Source of the DNA: Bryobacterales bacterium
Lineage (GTDB): Bacteria; Acidobacteriota; Terriglobia; Bryobacterales; Bryobacteraceae
Assembly (NCBI GenBank): GCA_003142185.1
Contig: PLOR01000009.1
Span: 20,058 to 84,057 of the forward strand
Direction: 5' to 3'
Length of the DNA: 64,000 nucleotides
In this document: positions 33,887 to 42,725 of the stretch, piece after piece
Layout of the letters: the number at the start of each line of letters is the position of its first letter
Position numbering within the stretch: the stretch's first letter is position 1
The notes under the pieces: generated by a model
The model's input: only the letters and a program-made list of their open reading frames with translations
Told to the model about the DNA's origin: nothing
Database searches by the model: none
Made by a program: the position numbers and the translations under genes

Positions 33887-36316
33887 TTACTGGACGACGG
33901 TTTCGACGGGTTGCGGCGCGGGTTGCTTATGTTTGCACTCGGCGTTAGGGCATTGCCAGACCGTGCCGGCTTTTAGCCATTTTTCGATCATGTACGGGCT
34001 GCCGCACTGGGGGCACTTTTCGGGTACCGGCTTGCCCCATGCGACGAAATTGCACTCGGGCCAGCGGTTGCATCCGTAGAATGTCTTGCCGCGCTTGGAG
34101 CGCCGCTCCACCACTTCGCCTTCGTTGCACTCCGGGCACTTCACGCCGATGGTTTTCTGCTTGACATACTTGCAGGTAGGGTAATTGCTGCAGGCAGTGA
34201 ACTCGCCAAAGCGGCCGGTCTTGAGCACCAGGTTGTTGCCGCACTGCGGGCAAATCTCATCCAGCTTCTGGTCGGGTTTCTTCTGCTGGCCGCCGATTTG
34301 CTTGGTGGTCTTGCAATCCGGATAGCCGGTGCAGGCGAAGAACGTGCCGAAGCGGCCCTTCTTGAGCACCATGGGCCGGCCGCAGTTCTCGCAGTACTCC
34401 TCTTCGCCCTGCTCGGAAAGATCGGCCTTATCCACGTCCGGCAAATCCACCGTCAGCTCGCGGGTGTAGGTGCAGTCCGGGTAGCCGGTGCAGGCGATGA
34501 AGCTGCCGTGCTTGCCCCACTTGATCACCAGCGGTTTGCCGCACTTCTCGCAGGGCAAGCCGGTGGGCTTTTCCATCCGCTTGATGTTCGTCATGTGCTC
34601 TTCGGCGTGCTTCAGGTCCTTGTCGAAGCGCTCATAGAATTCCTGCATCGCGACGCGCCAGTCGATCTTGCCTTCCTCGATCTCGTCGAGCTCCGCTTCC
34701 ATGCGCGCCGTATAGGTGACGTCGAAGATGTCGTCGAAGCTTTCGAGCAGCAGGTCGGTCACCACCATGCCGAGTTCGGTGGGAGTGAATCGGCCGCCGT
34801 CTTTCTTGACGTACTCGCGCTCCTGAATAGTGGAGAGAATCGAAGCGTAGGTGGAAGGCCGGCCGACGCCGTCGGATTCCAGGCGCTTCACCAGCGTGGC
34901 CTCGTTGTAGCGCGGCGGCGGCTCGGTGAAGTGCTGCTCCGGCCGGATGGCCTTGAACCGGAGGCTCTCGCCCTCGGTCACCAACGGCAGGTGATGCTTC
35001 TCCTCTTCGTCTTCCTCGTCGAGTTGGTCCTTGCCTTCCTTGTAGACCTTGCGGAAGCCGTCGAACTTCTCCACCGAGCCTGTGGCGCGAAACAGATAAT
35101 CGTCGCCGTTGTTGCCTTTGGCGCTCACGTCGATGGTGGTCTGATCGTAGAGCGCCGGCATCATCTGGCTGGCCACGAAGCGGTTCCAGATCAGCCGGTA
35201 GACTTTTCGTTCGTCTTCCTGCAAGTACTTGTCCACCACCTCCGGCGAGTAAGCCATGGAAGTGGGACGAACCGCCTCGTGGGCGTCCTGCGCGCCCTTC
35301 TTGGATTTGTAGAAATTCGCCGAATCCGGCAGGTACTCGCGGCCGTAGCGCTCGCCGATGAAGTCGCGCACGTCTTTGATGGCGTCTTCGGAAACGCGCG
35401 TGGAATCCGTGCGCATGTAAGTGATGAGGCCAACCGTGTCTTTGCCGACTTCCACGCCCTCGTACAACCGCTGCGCCAGCATCATGGTGCGCTTCACGCT
35501 GAAGCGCAGCTTGCGCGACGATTCCTGCTGCAAGGTGGAAGTGATGAACGGCGCCACCGGGAAACGCCGCTTCTCGCGCGTCGAAACCGATTGCACCGTG
35601 TACGCGGCGTCTTCGAGCGCCGCCACTACGCCGTTGGCCGCCTCGGTCGAGCCGATTTCGGCGGTCTGGCCGTTGACGCGCGCCAGGCGAGCTGTCAGCC
35701 CGGGCGGCTTCTTCGCCGCCAGGTCCGCATCGATGGTCCAATATTCCTTGGCAAGGAAAGCGCGGATCTCGCGCTCGCGCTCCACGATCACCCGCAGCGC
35801 CACCGTCTGCACCCGGCCGGCGGAGAGACCGCGCCGCACTTTGTCCCACAGCAGCGGCGAAATCTTATAGCCCACCAAGCGGTCCAGCACGCGGCGCGCC
35901 TGCTGCGCATCCACCAGGTTCACGTCCACCTGGCCGGGCTTCTCGAACGCCTTGGTGACCGCCTTCTTGGTGATCTCGTTGAACATCACGCGGTAGATCC
36001 GCGGCCCGTTCTTCTTCTCGGAAAGCTCTTCCTGCAGGTGGGAGCAGATGGCTTCGCCTTCGCGGTCGGGGTCGGCCGCCAGATACACATCCTGCACTTT
36101 CCGGGCAGCTTGTTTGAGCTCGGCGACCAGCTTTTTCTTGCCTTCGATGACTTCGTAGCGCGGCTCGAAACCGTGCTCCACGTCGACTGCCAGATCCCGT
36201 TTGGGTAAGTCCTTAATATGACCGAGCGAAGCCTTAACGATAAAGTCCTTGCCCAGGTATTTGTTGATGGTCTTGGCCTTCGCGGGCGATTCCACGATTA
36301 CCAGAGCTTTTGCCAT
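33887..36316 (-). CDS. topA: DNA topoisomerase I
   Basis: 809 aa. Relaxes negative supercoils by single-strand passage. TOPRIM at the N terminus (KALVIVESPAKAKTINKYLG; DPDREGEAICSHLQEE), active-site Tyr in VGLITYMRTDSTRVS, then five C-terminal zinc ribbons, each CxxC...C...C, beginning at PCEKCGKPL, YCENCGRPM, ICPQCGNNL, KCPECNEGE and KCPQCGSPY. Five fingers are more than the three of E. coli. It precedes or follows dprA as in many genomes; 73 nt separate it from the dprA stop. Confidence 0.97.
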   Translation of the reverse strand: MAKALVIVESPAKAKTINKYLGKDFIVKASLGHIKDLPKRDLAVDVEHGFEPRYEVIEGKKKLVAELKQAARKVQDVYLAADPDREGEAICSHLQEELSEKKNGPRIYRVMFNEITKKAVTKAFEKPGQVDVNLVDAQQARRVLDRLVGYKISPLLWDKVRRGLSAGRVQTVALRVIVEREREIRAFLAKEYWTIDADLAAKKPPGLTARLARVNGQTAEIGSTEAANGVVAALEDAAYTVQSVSTREKRRFPVAPFITSTLQQESSRKLRFSVKRTMMLAQRLYEGVEVGKDTVGLITYMRTDSTRVSEDAIKDVRDFIGERYGREYLPDSANFYKSKKGAQDAHEAVRPTSMAYSPEVVDKYLQEDERKVYRLIWNRFVASQMMPALYDQTTIDVSAKGNNGDDYLFRATGSVEKFDGFRKVYKEGKDQLDEEDEEEKHHLPLVTEGESLRFKAIRPEQHFTEPPPRYNEATLVKRLESDGVGRPSTYASILSTIQEREYVKKDGGRFTPTELGMVVTDLLLESFDDIFDVTYTARMEAELDEIEEGKIDWRVAMQEFYERFDKDLKHAEEHMTNIKRMEKPTGLPCEKCGKPLVIKWGKHGSFIACTGYPDCTYTRELTVDLPDVDKADLSEQGEEEYCENCGRPMVLKKGRFGTFFACTGYPDCKTTKQIGGQQKKPDQKLDEICPQCGNNLVLKTGRFGEFTACSNYPTCKYVKQKTIGVKCPECNEGEVVERRSKRGKTFYGCNRWPECNFVAWGKPVPEKCPQCGSPYMIEKWLKAGTVWQCPNAECKHKQPAPQPVETVVQ

Positions 36317-36389
36317 ATATGCCGTTCTTTAAAAAGACAGTCTGTCCCTGCCGCCCGAGAAAATGGATTTGCCGACGACCCAGACAGTG

Positions 36390-37565
36390 CTACCACACTT
36401 TAACAAAGTTTTTGCCGGGAAGTTGCCTGACCAGTCCCATCATCTCCAGTTCGAACAGCGCTGCCAGGAGTTCGGAGGTCGAAGTGTCCTCTACCGTTGC
36501 CAGCAGATCGTCCAGGTGCGTGGCGGTGTCTACCTTGAGGGCTTCGAGCGTGCGGCGGGCCACCAGTCCCAGGTCGGGACCGGGTTCATTAAGATTAGAT
36601 GCTTCAGGCGCCGCGGCGGTTTCGCCGCCCTCCACCAGAATGCGTTTGCGCCCTCTATCGATTAGATGCCGGCGGGATTCGGCGGGCAGTTGGGAGACCA
36701 CGTCGTTCCAGTCCTGCACCAGGCGCGCGCCCTGCTTGATCAACAGGTTCGGGCACCAGCTCAGCTTCGAAGTGATGTTGCCGGGAACGGCGAAAACCTC
36801 GCGGCCCTGGTCCATGGCCAGCCGCGCCGTGATGGCCGATCCGCTATACTGCGCACCCTCGACCACCAGCACTCCCAGACTGATGCCGCTGATCACGCGA
36901 TTGCGGATGGGGAAGTTCTGCGGGAACGCCGTAGTTTCCATGGGGAATTCGGAAACGATCAATCCCTGGCGCGCCAGGTCCGCCATCAGCCCGCGATTCT
37001 CGGATGGGTACACCACGTCCACGCCGCAGCCGAGCACCGCGATGGTGTCGCCGCCCGCCTGCAACGCGCCCTTGTGCGCCGCCGTATCGATGCCGCGCGC
37101 CATGCCGCTCGTGATGGCCAGGCCAGCGTGCGCCAGGTCCGAGGAGAGCCGTTCGGCCACCGCGATACCGTACGGCGTCGCGCGGCGGGTCCCTACCACG
37201 GCGAGCGAAAGCGCACTCAGCAGTTCCACTCTACCGCGCGCGAAGAGCACGATCGGAGGATCGAAGATCTCGCGTAGCGCCTGCGGATAGCGCGGATCTC
37301 CGATGGTGACGGCCACGGCGCCGGCTGCCGCCATTTTCTCCTGCTGCGCCACGCCGTCTTCAAACGTGCAGCCGCTGGCGATAGACTGCGCCACCGCGCC
37401 GCTCACACCGGCGGCTTCGAGCTCGGTGCGCGAGGCGCGGAAGATGCTGGCGGGCGTGCGGAACCGGTCGAGCAGCTTGCCGGCGCCTCTGGCGCCCAGA
37501 CCGGGAACCAGTTGCAATGCCAGCCAGTAGAGTTCTTCATCGCGGCTGATTACGGGAGGTGACAT
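36390..37565 (-). CDS. dprA: DNA-processing protein DprA
   Basis: 391 aa from ATG 37565. Binds incoming single-stranded DNA and loads RecA in natural transformation. N-terminal SAM-like helices, then the Rossmann domain: VVGTRRATPYG, GLAITSGMARGIDTAAHKGAL, VLGCGVDVVYPSENRGL, SEFPMETTAFPQNFPIRNRVISG and VVEGAQYSGSAITARLA. A C-terminal winged-helix domain (DLLATVEDTSTSELLAALFELEMMG) completes it. Upstream in-frame ATG at 37619 adds a non-homologous leader. Confidence 0.95.
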   Translation of the reverse strand: MSPPVISRDEELYWLALQLVPGLGARGAGKLLDRFRTPASIFRASRTELEAAGVSGAVAQSIASGCTFEDGVAQQEKMAAAGAVAVTIGDPRYPQALREIFDPPIVLFARGRVELLSALSLAVVGTRRATPYGIAVAERLSSDLAHAGLAITSGMARGIDTAAHKGALQAGGDTIAVLGCGVDVVYPSENRGLMADLARQGLIVSEFPMETTAFPQNFPIRNRVISGISLGVLVVEGAQYSGSAITARLAMDQGREVFAVPGNITSKLSWCPNLLIKQGARLVQDWNDVVSQLPAESRRHLIDRGRKRILVEGGETAAAPEASNLNEPGPDLGLVARRTLEALKVDTATHLDDLLATVEDTSTSELLAALFELEMMGLVRQLPGKNFVKVW

Positions 37566-37651
37566 GGAGGGCCCAAGTTTCCGATCACGACGATAACAAC
37601 CGTGCAGTGGGCCGCGCAAGTAGGCCTGCCGTCCGGGGCCTTTGCGAAGCC

Positions 37652-37671
37652 GGGCCGGGCATGCCCGGCCC
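37652..37671. repeat. 20-nt perfect palindrome, copy A
   Basis: GGGCCGGGCATGCCCGGCCC, identical to the copy at 40552-40571. It stands in the divergent gap between dprA and the next gene. A degenerate form occurs near 44465. Confidence 0.75.
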
Positions 37672-37724
37672 CTAGGCGAGCGGGAAGGGAGGGCGCATCC
37701 CGTTTACACTGGTAGCGAACGCCC

Positions 37725-38024
37725 ATGAAACAGGAAGCGGCCTTTTTTGACGGCAAAGAGCCGGTGCTGATTTATATCGCCAAACGGCTCCGCGACGCGC
37801 TGAAGCTGGAAACGCTACTCACCGAGGCTAGCCTGGATTACGGCGTGGAAGCCGACGAGTACCGCGGCGGCATCATCTTCGCCACCACGCGTACAGGGGC
37901 GTTCTTCTACGTGCTGCCGGACTCCGAACCCGCCGCGCTCGAAATCATGCGCCGCGGTGGCTACAAGCCGTACGCCGGCGCAGCGGGGCGGGCGCTTCCG
38001 CCTGCCAACCGTCCGGGAATTTGA
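37725..38024 (+). CDS. Small DUF2007-like protein
   Basis: 99 aa. The middle (PVLIYIAKRLRDALKLETLL, then GIIFATTRTGAFFYVLPDSE and AALEIMRRGGYKPY) resembles the putative signal-transducing DUF2007 fold, a ferredoxin-like alpha/beta sandwich. The final 15 residues run into repeat sequence. Function unknown. It converges with fabH, 45 nt apart. Confidence 0.6.
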   Translation: MKQEAAFFDGKEPVLIYIAKRLRDALKLETLLTEASLDYGVEADEYRGGIIFATTRTGAFFYVLPDSEPAALEIMRRGGYKPYAGAAGRALPPANRPGI

Positions 38025-38069
38025 GTGGGCGAGAGGCGTTGGCAAGCGAAAGCGCCTGCCCCACCTTGC

Positions 38070-39065
38070 TTAATAGGCCCATCGCCAGAGGCTGGCGCCT
38101 ACCGTGTAGCCGGCGCCGACGGCGGCGAACAGGACCAGGTCGCCTTTCTTGAGGCGTCCCTGGCAGATGAAATCGCGCGCAGCCAGCGGAATCGTGGCCG
38201 CCGTGGTGTTCCCGTAACGGTCGATATTGATCGAGACTTTTTCGGGCGCAATGCCGAGGCGCTCGCCGGCTCCATGTATGATGCGCAGATTGGCCTGGTG
38301 CGGAATCATGGCTCCCACGTCCGCCACGGTAAACCCGTTGCGCGCCAGAAGATCGCGGCAGGTTTCGTGCATCTTGCGGACGGCGTATTTGAAAACCTGC
38401 TGTCCGGCCTGGTGGACGTAGTGCTGGCGCTTCTCGACGGTTTCATGGGACGCCGGCAAGCGGCTGCCTCCCGCCGGCATGATCAGCGCATCGCCGCCAG
38501 AGCCGTCGATCTCGCCCAGGAAATCGATGAAGCCCAACTGGCCGTCGCCATCGTTGGTCGGCTCAATGAGAACCGCTCCAGCGCCGTCGCCGAACAGGAC
38601 GCAGGTGGCGCGGTCGGTGTAATCGATGATGCGGCTCATCGTGTCGGCGCCGATCACCAGCACCTTTTTGTGAGTGCCTGCCATGATCAGGTTAGCGCCC
38701 GTGGTGGTGCCATAGACGAAACTCGAGCACGCCGCAATCAGGTCGAACCCCCAGGCGCCCTTGGCGCCGAGCCCATTCTGCACCAGGCAGGCAGTGGAGG
38801 GAAACATGTAGTCCGGTGTGACCGTGCAGACGATGATGACCTCGACTTCCGAGGGATCCATGCCGCGCTGCTCCAGCGCGCAGCGCGCGGCCGCCACCGC
38901 CATATCGGAAGTGGCCACGCCAGGGTCCGCGATATGACGCTCGCGGATGCCGACGCGCTCCATGATCCACTGGTCGTTGGTGGCGACCATCTTTTCCAAG
39001 TCTTGATTCGTGAGGACGCGGGGAGGCGTATAGCACCCCAGCGCCGTGATTTTGGCCCTTGGCAA
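38070..39065 (-). CDS. fabH: Beta-ketoacyl-ACP synthase III
   Basis: 331 aa from TTG 39065, which follows AAAGGGA; a longer frame to GTG 39119 adds 18 non-homologous residues. Starts fatty acid synthesis by condensing acetyl-CoA with malonyl-ACP. Nucleophile Cys in FDLIAACSSFVYG (about 110), His in PHQANLRII (about 253) and Asn in YGNTTAATIP (about 283). Normal length and fold (GAGYTVGASLWRW at the end). Confidence 0.95.
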   Translation of the reverse strand: MPRAKITALGCYTPPRVLTNQDLEKMVATNDQWIMERVGIRERHIADPGVATSDMAVAAARCALEQRGMDPSEVEVIIVCTVTPDYMFPSTACLVQNGLGAKGAWGFDLIAACSSFVYGTTTGANLIMAGTHKKVLVIGADTMSRIIDYTDRATCVLFGDGAGAVLIEPTNDGDGQLGFIDFLGEIDGSGGDALIMPAGGSRLPASHETVEKRQHYVHQAGQQVFKYAVRKMHETCRDLLARNGFTVADVGAMIPHQANLRIIHGAGERLGIAPEKVSINIDRYGNTTAATIPLAARDFICQGRLKKGDLVLFAAVGAGYTVGASLWRWAY

Positions 39066-39141
39066 TGTTTTTGTCCCTTTAAAGAGTTCAGGGTAACCCA
39101 CTTGGGGTACACCGCGCACAAGTCGGGTTGCGGGTGGGTGC

Positions 39142-39393
39142 GCGACGCAGGAATGGCGAAACCTCGCATGAATCTGAACGTAGGGGTACGCACGGCTTCT
39201 CTCTTTCAGGATGATTTGTATCAGGGCACGGCTTGAGCCGTGCCGAAGGATCGAGAGAACGGTTTGGGCTTCAGCCCCTGGGGGACGCAGAAAAGCCTCA
39301 GAGGCTAAAGCCTTTAACTACCGATGCGTTGCGGCACGGCTGAAGCTGTGCCCTGATACAGAGCCAGCCGCCCGGTTCCCGCTTCCATGTCGC
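39142..39393. mobile_element. MITE-like dispersed element, copy 1
   Basis: About 252 bp, aligned over its full length with the copy at 46333-46587. The core (39218-39360) is bounded by 29-nt inverted arms, TGTATCAGGGCACGGCTT at the left and its near complement ending CCCTGATACA at the right, two mismatches. Outer ends GCGACGCAGGAATGG and the complement of CGCTTCCATGTCGC form weak terminal repeats. No ORF of its own. It fills the gap between fabH and the HxlR gene. Confidence 0.75.
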
Positions 39394-39426
39394 CGTTTTG
39401 CGGTCCGCGGTTCGCTTGGACGGGCG

Positions 39427-39846
39427 TTATCGTGCGGGGCGCGAGGCTTTGGCGCGCGCGGCGCGTTTGCCGGCTGCCGCCAGCTCCCCGGCGTGCCGTT
39501 CGGCCCACAGGCCCAGCCCGAGTATCGGTTCTTCGAGCGACCGGCCGAGCGGCGTGAGCCGATATTCCACGCGCGGCGGCACCTCGGGAAAAACCTTGCG
39601 GTGGACCACGCCGATTTCTTCGAACCGCTTCAGGGTGAGCGAAAGCTCGCGCTGCGTTACGCGCCCGATGGAACGCCGCAAAACGGTGAACCGCAACGGC
39701 CCCGGAGAGCGGAGCAGGTTGTAGAGCACCGGCATGGCCCATTTGGAAGCGATCACGCCGATCAGCCGCGTCATGGGGCAATCGCCCGCGGCGCCGGCCG
39801 GCGGCCGTCCTTTGGTTGGCGCTGGCATACCAGATATGGTATTCAT
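39427..39846 (-). CDS. HxlR-family winged-helix regulator
   Basis: 139 aa. HxlR fold with the N-terminal Cys in GDCPMTRLIGVIASKWAMPVL, recognition-helix region LRRSIGRVTQRELSLTLKRFEEIGVV and wing VPPRVEYRLTPLGRSL. Some members sense electrophiles or oxidants through that Cys. Divergent from a YceI gene, 54 nt apart, with two GGTAT/ATACC dyads between and within the start region, so it probably regulates both genes. Confidence 0.85.
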   Translation of the reverse strand: MNTISGMPAPTKGRPPAGAAGDCPMTRLIGVIASKWAMPVLYNLLRSPGPLRFTVLRRSIGRVTQRELSLTLKRFEEIGVVHRKVFPEVPPRVEYRLTPLGRSLEEPILGLGLWAERHAGELAAAGKRAARAKASRPAR

Positions 39847-39885
39847 CCCTACTTGCAAATTATAGCATGGTATGGTTAGCATACC
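39827..39885. promoter_or_regulatory. Two dyad operators between hxlR-type gene and yceI
   Basis: ATACCA-GATA-TGGTAT (39827-39842) covers codons 2-7 of the regulator and GGTATG-GTTAG-CATACC (39869-39885) lies 16 nt before the YceI start. Centres are about 42 bp apart (four turns). Shared half-site GGTAT fits a dimeric winged-helix regulator. Confidence 0.5.
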
Positions 39886-39900
39886 AATAGAGAGGACAAC

Positions 39901-40452
39901 ATGGCGCAAGAAAAGTGGAATTTCGATCCGGTGCATTCCGACATCGGGTTTTCCGTGCGGCACCTGATGATTTCCAAGGTCAGGGGCCATTTTCAGAAAT
40001 GGAGCGGCGCGCTGCTCGCCGATGAGGCCGGCCTGGCCGATTCCAAAGTCGAGGCGAGCATAGAAGCCGCCAGCATCGACACCAAGGAGCAGCAGCGCGA
40101 CGACCACCTGCGCTCGCCCGATTTCTTCGACGCCGCCAACCACCCGGCGCTCACTTTCCAAAGCACCCGGGTGGAAAAGGCGAGTGAGGATGAGTACAAG
40201 GTAACCGGCAACCTGACGATTCGCGGAGTCACCAAGGAAGTCGCGCTCACCGTCGAGTACCTGGGCCGGAGCAAAGACCCGTGGGGCGGGCTGCGGATGG
40301 GCTTTTCGGCGAAAACCTCGATCGACCGAAGCGATTTCGGCCTCAAGTTCAATATGCCGCTGGAAGGCGGCGGCGTGGTGGTGGGCGATCGGGTCGAAAT
40401 CGTGCTGGAGATTGAAGCTGTGAAGGAAATCCCAGCCGTGCAGGCGGCCTAG
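39901..40452 (+). CDS. YceI-like lipocalin-fold protein
   Basis: 183 aa. YceI family: opens with WNFDPVHSDIGFSVRHLM, then VEASIEAASIDT, RDDHLRSPDFFDAANHP and TGNLTIRGVTKEV. Beta-barrel that binds polyprenoid or amphiphilic lipids. No signal peptide, so unlike E. coli YceI it should be cytoplasmic. GAGAGGA lies upstream. Divergent from the HxlR regulator, likely its target. Confidence 0.9.
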   Translation: MAQEKWNFDPVHSDIGFSVRHLMISKVRGHFQKWSGALLADEAGLADSKVEASIEAASIDTKEQQRDDHLRSPDFFDAANHPALTFQSTRVEKASEDEYKVTGNLTIRGVTKEVALTVEYLGRSKDPWGGLRMGFSAKTSIDRSDFGLKFNMPLEGGGVVVGDRVEIVLEIEAVKEIPAVQAA

Positions 40453-40551
40453 CGGCCGAGACCGCAGACGCTGTTTCTTTGTGGGCAAGCTTAGTACGCC
40501 CGTTCGTAAATACGGCGACGTATTTCCGGCGGCGGCCGAGTGCTTCGCGGC

Positions 40552-40571
40552 GGGCCGGGCATGCCCGGCCC
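40552..40571. repeat. 20-nt perfect palindrome, copy B
   Basis: GGGCCGGGCATGCCCGGCCC, same as at 37652. It lies in the 398-nt gap before pckG (40453-40850), which also holds a CCGGTC-GGG-GACCGG hairpin near 40600. I see no convincing promoter, RNA gene or ORF in the rest of that gap. Confidence 0.75.
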
Positions 40572-40850
40572 GGGCCGGCAAGCGCCTGCCCCACGACGGG
40601 CCGGTCGGGGACCGGCCCCACGAAGCATGCTATTCTAGATCTCCCAAGGTTACAGAGGCGCTAGCGTCCGCAACTGGACCGAAGGCAGCTCGGCGGTCCC
40701 GCTGAGCGCGGCACTCCGGCGTGCCGGCTTCAAGCGTGCCCGTACACTCCCGGGAAGAGCCAGGTTGCCGCCCCGGGGTTCCGAGAGCCGGCCTGCTGCC
40801 TGCTCCGGCCCGGCTGCACAAGAAAATCGCAGTTCCGCTTCGCCATCGAG

Positions 40851-42707
40851 ATGACAACCACAACAGACCGCTCCCAGCCGCCCAGCCACAGCCCTCACTT
40901 GTTAAGGTGGGTGGAAAAGACGGCCGAGCTCACCCGGCCTGCCGCCATTCACTGGGTGGACGGCAGTGAAGAGGAGCACGCCGAGCTATGTTCCCAGATG
41001 GTGGAGAGCGGCACCTTCATCAAGCTGAACCAGGACCTTTGGCCCGGCTGCTACTACGCCCGGTCCGACGCGAGCGACGTGGCGCGCGTCGAATCGCGCA
41101 CATTCGTCTGTTCGCTCTCGAAGGTCAATGCCGGCCCTACCAACAACTGGGAAGATCCATTTACGATGCGGCACAAGTTGAAGGCGCTATTCCAGGGGTC
41201 GATGGCCGGCCGCACCATGTACGTGCTGCCATTCTGCATGGGACCGGTCGGATCGCCGATGGCGCAATACGGCATTGAGCTGACGGATTCGCCATACGTG
41301 GTGGTGAACATGCGCATCATGGCGCGCATCGGCGCTGGGGTCCTGGAAACGTTGAGAAGAGACGGGAAGCGCGTGGTGCCCTGCCTGCATTCGGTGGGCG
41401 CGCCGCTCGCGCCGGGGCAGAAGGATGTCCCGTGGCCTTGCAATCCGACGAAGTACATCGTCCACTTCCCGGAGACGCGCGAGATCTGGTCGTACGGTTC
41501 GGGATACGGCGGCAACGCGCTGTTAGGGAAGAAATGCTTCGCGCTGCGGATTGCCTCCAACATGGCGCGCGACGAGGGCTGGCTGGCCGAGCACATGCTG
41601 ATCGTCGGCATTGAAGATCCCAAGGGCGAAAAGACGTACCTCGCGGCGGCTTTTCCCAGCTCCTGCGGCAAAACCAACCTGGCCATGCTGGTCCCGCCGA
41701 AGGGAATGGAAGGCTGGAAGGTTTCGACCGTAGGCGACGACATCGCGTGGATCAAACCCGACGAAAACGGCCGCCTGCGCGCCATCAATCCCGAAGCGGG
41801 TTTTTTCGGCGTGGCCCCAGGAACGTCGGTGAAGACGAATCCGAACGCGATGGCGACGCTCCAGCGGAACACCATCTTCACCAACGTCGCCCTCACGCCC
41901 GAAGGCGGAGTGTGGTGGGAGGGCATGACCGAGGAGCCGCCGGCCGAGTGCCTGGATTGGGAAGGGAAGAAGTGGACGCCGGAGATCGGCAGAGAAACCG
42001 GCGCCCTGGCGGCGCATCCGAATTCGCGCTTCACGGCTCCCGCGTCACAGTGCCCGGTAATCGATCCCGATTGGGAGAATCCGAACGGGGTTCCCATCAG
42101 CGCCTTCGTTTTCGGCGGCCGGCGCGCCAACACCACGCCGCTGGTTTACCAGGCATTTAATTGGAGCGCAGGCGTGTACGCCGGAGCCACCATGGGATCG
42201 GAGACGACCGCCGCGGCCACCGGAGCCGTGGGCCGGGTTCGCCGCGACCCGATGGCCATGCTGCCCTTTTGCGGCTACAATATCGGCGACTATTTCCGGC
42301 ACTGGATCACGATGCAGCATTCGCTGAGCGAAACACCGCGCATCTTTCGCGTCAACTGGTTCCGCAAGGACGCGCAAGGGAAATTCCTGTGGCCCGGGTT
42401 CGCCGAGAATCTGCGAATTCTGCGCTGGATGATCGACCGGGTACACGGCCGCGCGCTCGGCAAGGAAACGCCGATCGGCTGGATGCCGCGCTACGACGAC
42501 ATCGAATGGAAAGGGCTCGATTACCCGCGCGAGAAGTTCGACCACTTGCAGGCGTTCGACCGGGAGGCGTGGCACGGCGAAGTGATGGAGCACGAGGAGT
42601 GGCTGATGGGCCTCCGCGACCACCTGCCGCCGGAAATCATTTACGAACGCGAGTTGCTGATCTGCCGGCTGCAGGTCCCCAACCAGCCTGGGACCGGCGC
42701 GCAATAG
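40851..42707 (+). CDS. pckG: Phosphoenolpyruvate carboxykinase (GTP)
   Basis: 618 aa. Interconverts oxaloacetate and PEP with GTP/GDP, the gateway to gluconeogenesis. P-loop [15 protein letters not shown] (about 264-278) with the reactive Cys typical of the GTP form, metal-binding [11 protein letters not shown], and guanine-site [16 protein letters not shown]. Length is that of GTP enzymes (about 600-620), distinct from the 540-aa ATP type. Single gene. Fits a bacterium growing on organic acids and sugar acids. Confidence 0.97.
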   Translation: MTTTTDRSQPPSHSPHLLRWVEKTAELTRPAAIHWVDGSEEEHAELCSQMVESGTFIKLNQDLWPGCYYARSDASDVARVESRTFVCSLSKVNAGPTNNWEDPFTMRHKLKALFQGSMAGRTMYVLPFCMGPVGSPMAQYGIELTDSPYVVVNMRIMARIGAGVLETLRRDGKRVVPCLHSVGAPLAPGQKDVPWPCNPTKYIVHFPETREIWSYGSGYGGNALLGKKCFALRIASNMARDEGWLAEHMLIVGIEDPKGEKTYLAAAFPSSCGKTNLAMLVPPKGMEGWKVSTVGDDIAWIKPDENGRLRAINPEAGFFGVAPGTSVKTNPNAMATLQRNTIFTNVALTPEGGVWWEGMTEEPPAECLDWEGKKWTPEIGRETGALAAHPNSRFTAPASQCPVIDPDWENPNGVPISAFVFGGRRANTTPLVYQAFNWSAGVYAGATMGSETTAAATGAVGRVRRDPMAMLPFCGYNIGDYFRHWITMQHSLSETPRIFRVNWFRKDAQGKFLWPGFAENLRILRWMIDRVHGRALGKETPIGWMPRYDDIEWKGLDYPREKFDHLQAFDREAWHGEVMEHEEWLMGLRDHLPPEIIYERELLICRLQVPNQPGTGAQ

Positions 42708-42725
42708 CGGCCGGATGCTTGGCGC

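Noticed and set aside
34298-36208. 636-codon plus-strand frame opposite topA
   Set aside because: Antisense to a complete topoisomerase I; no domain visible.
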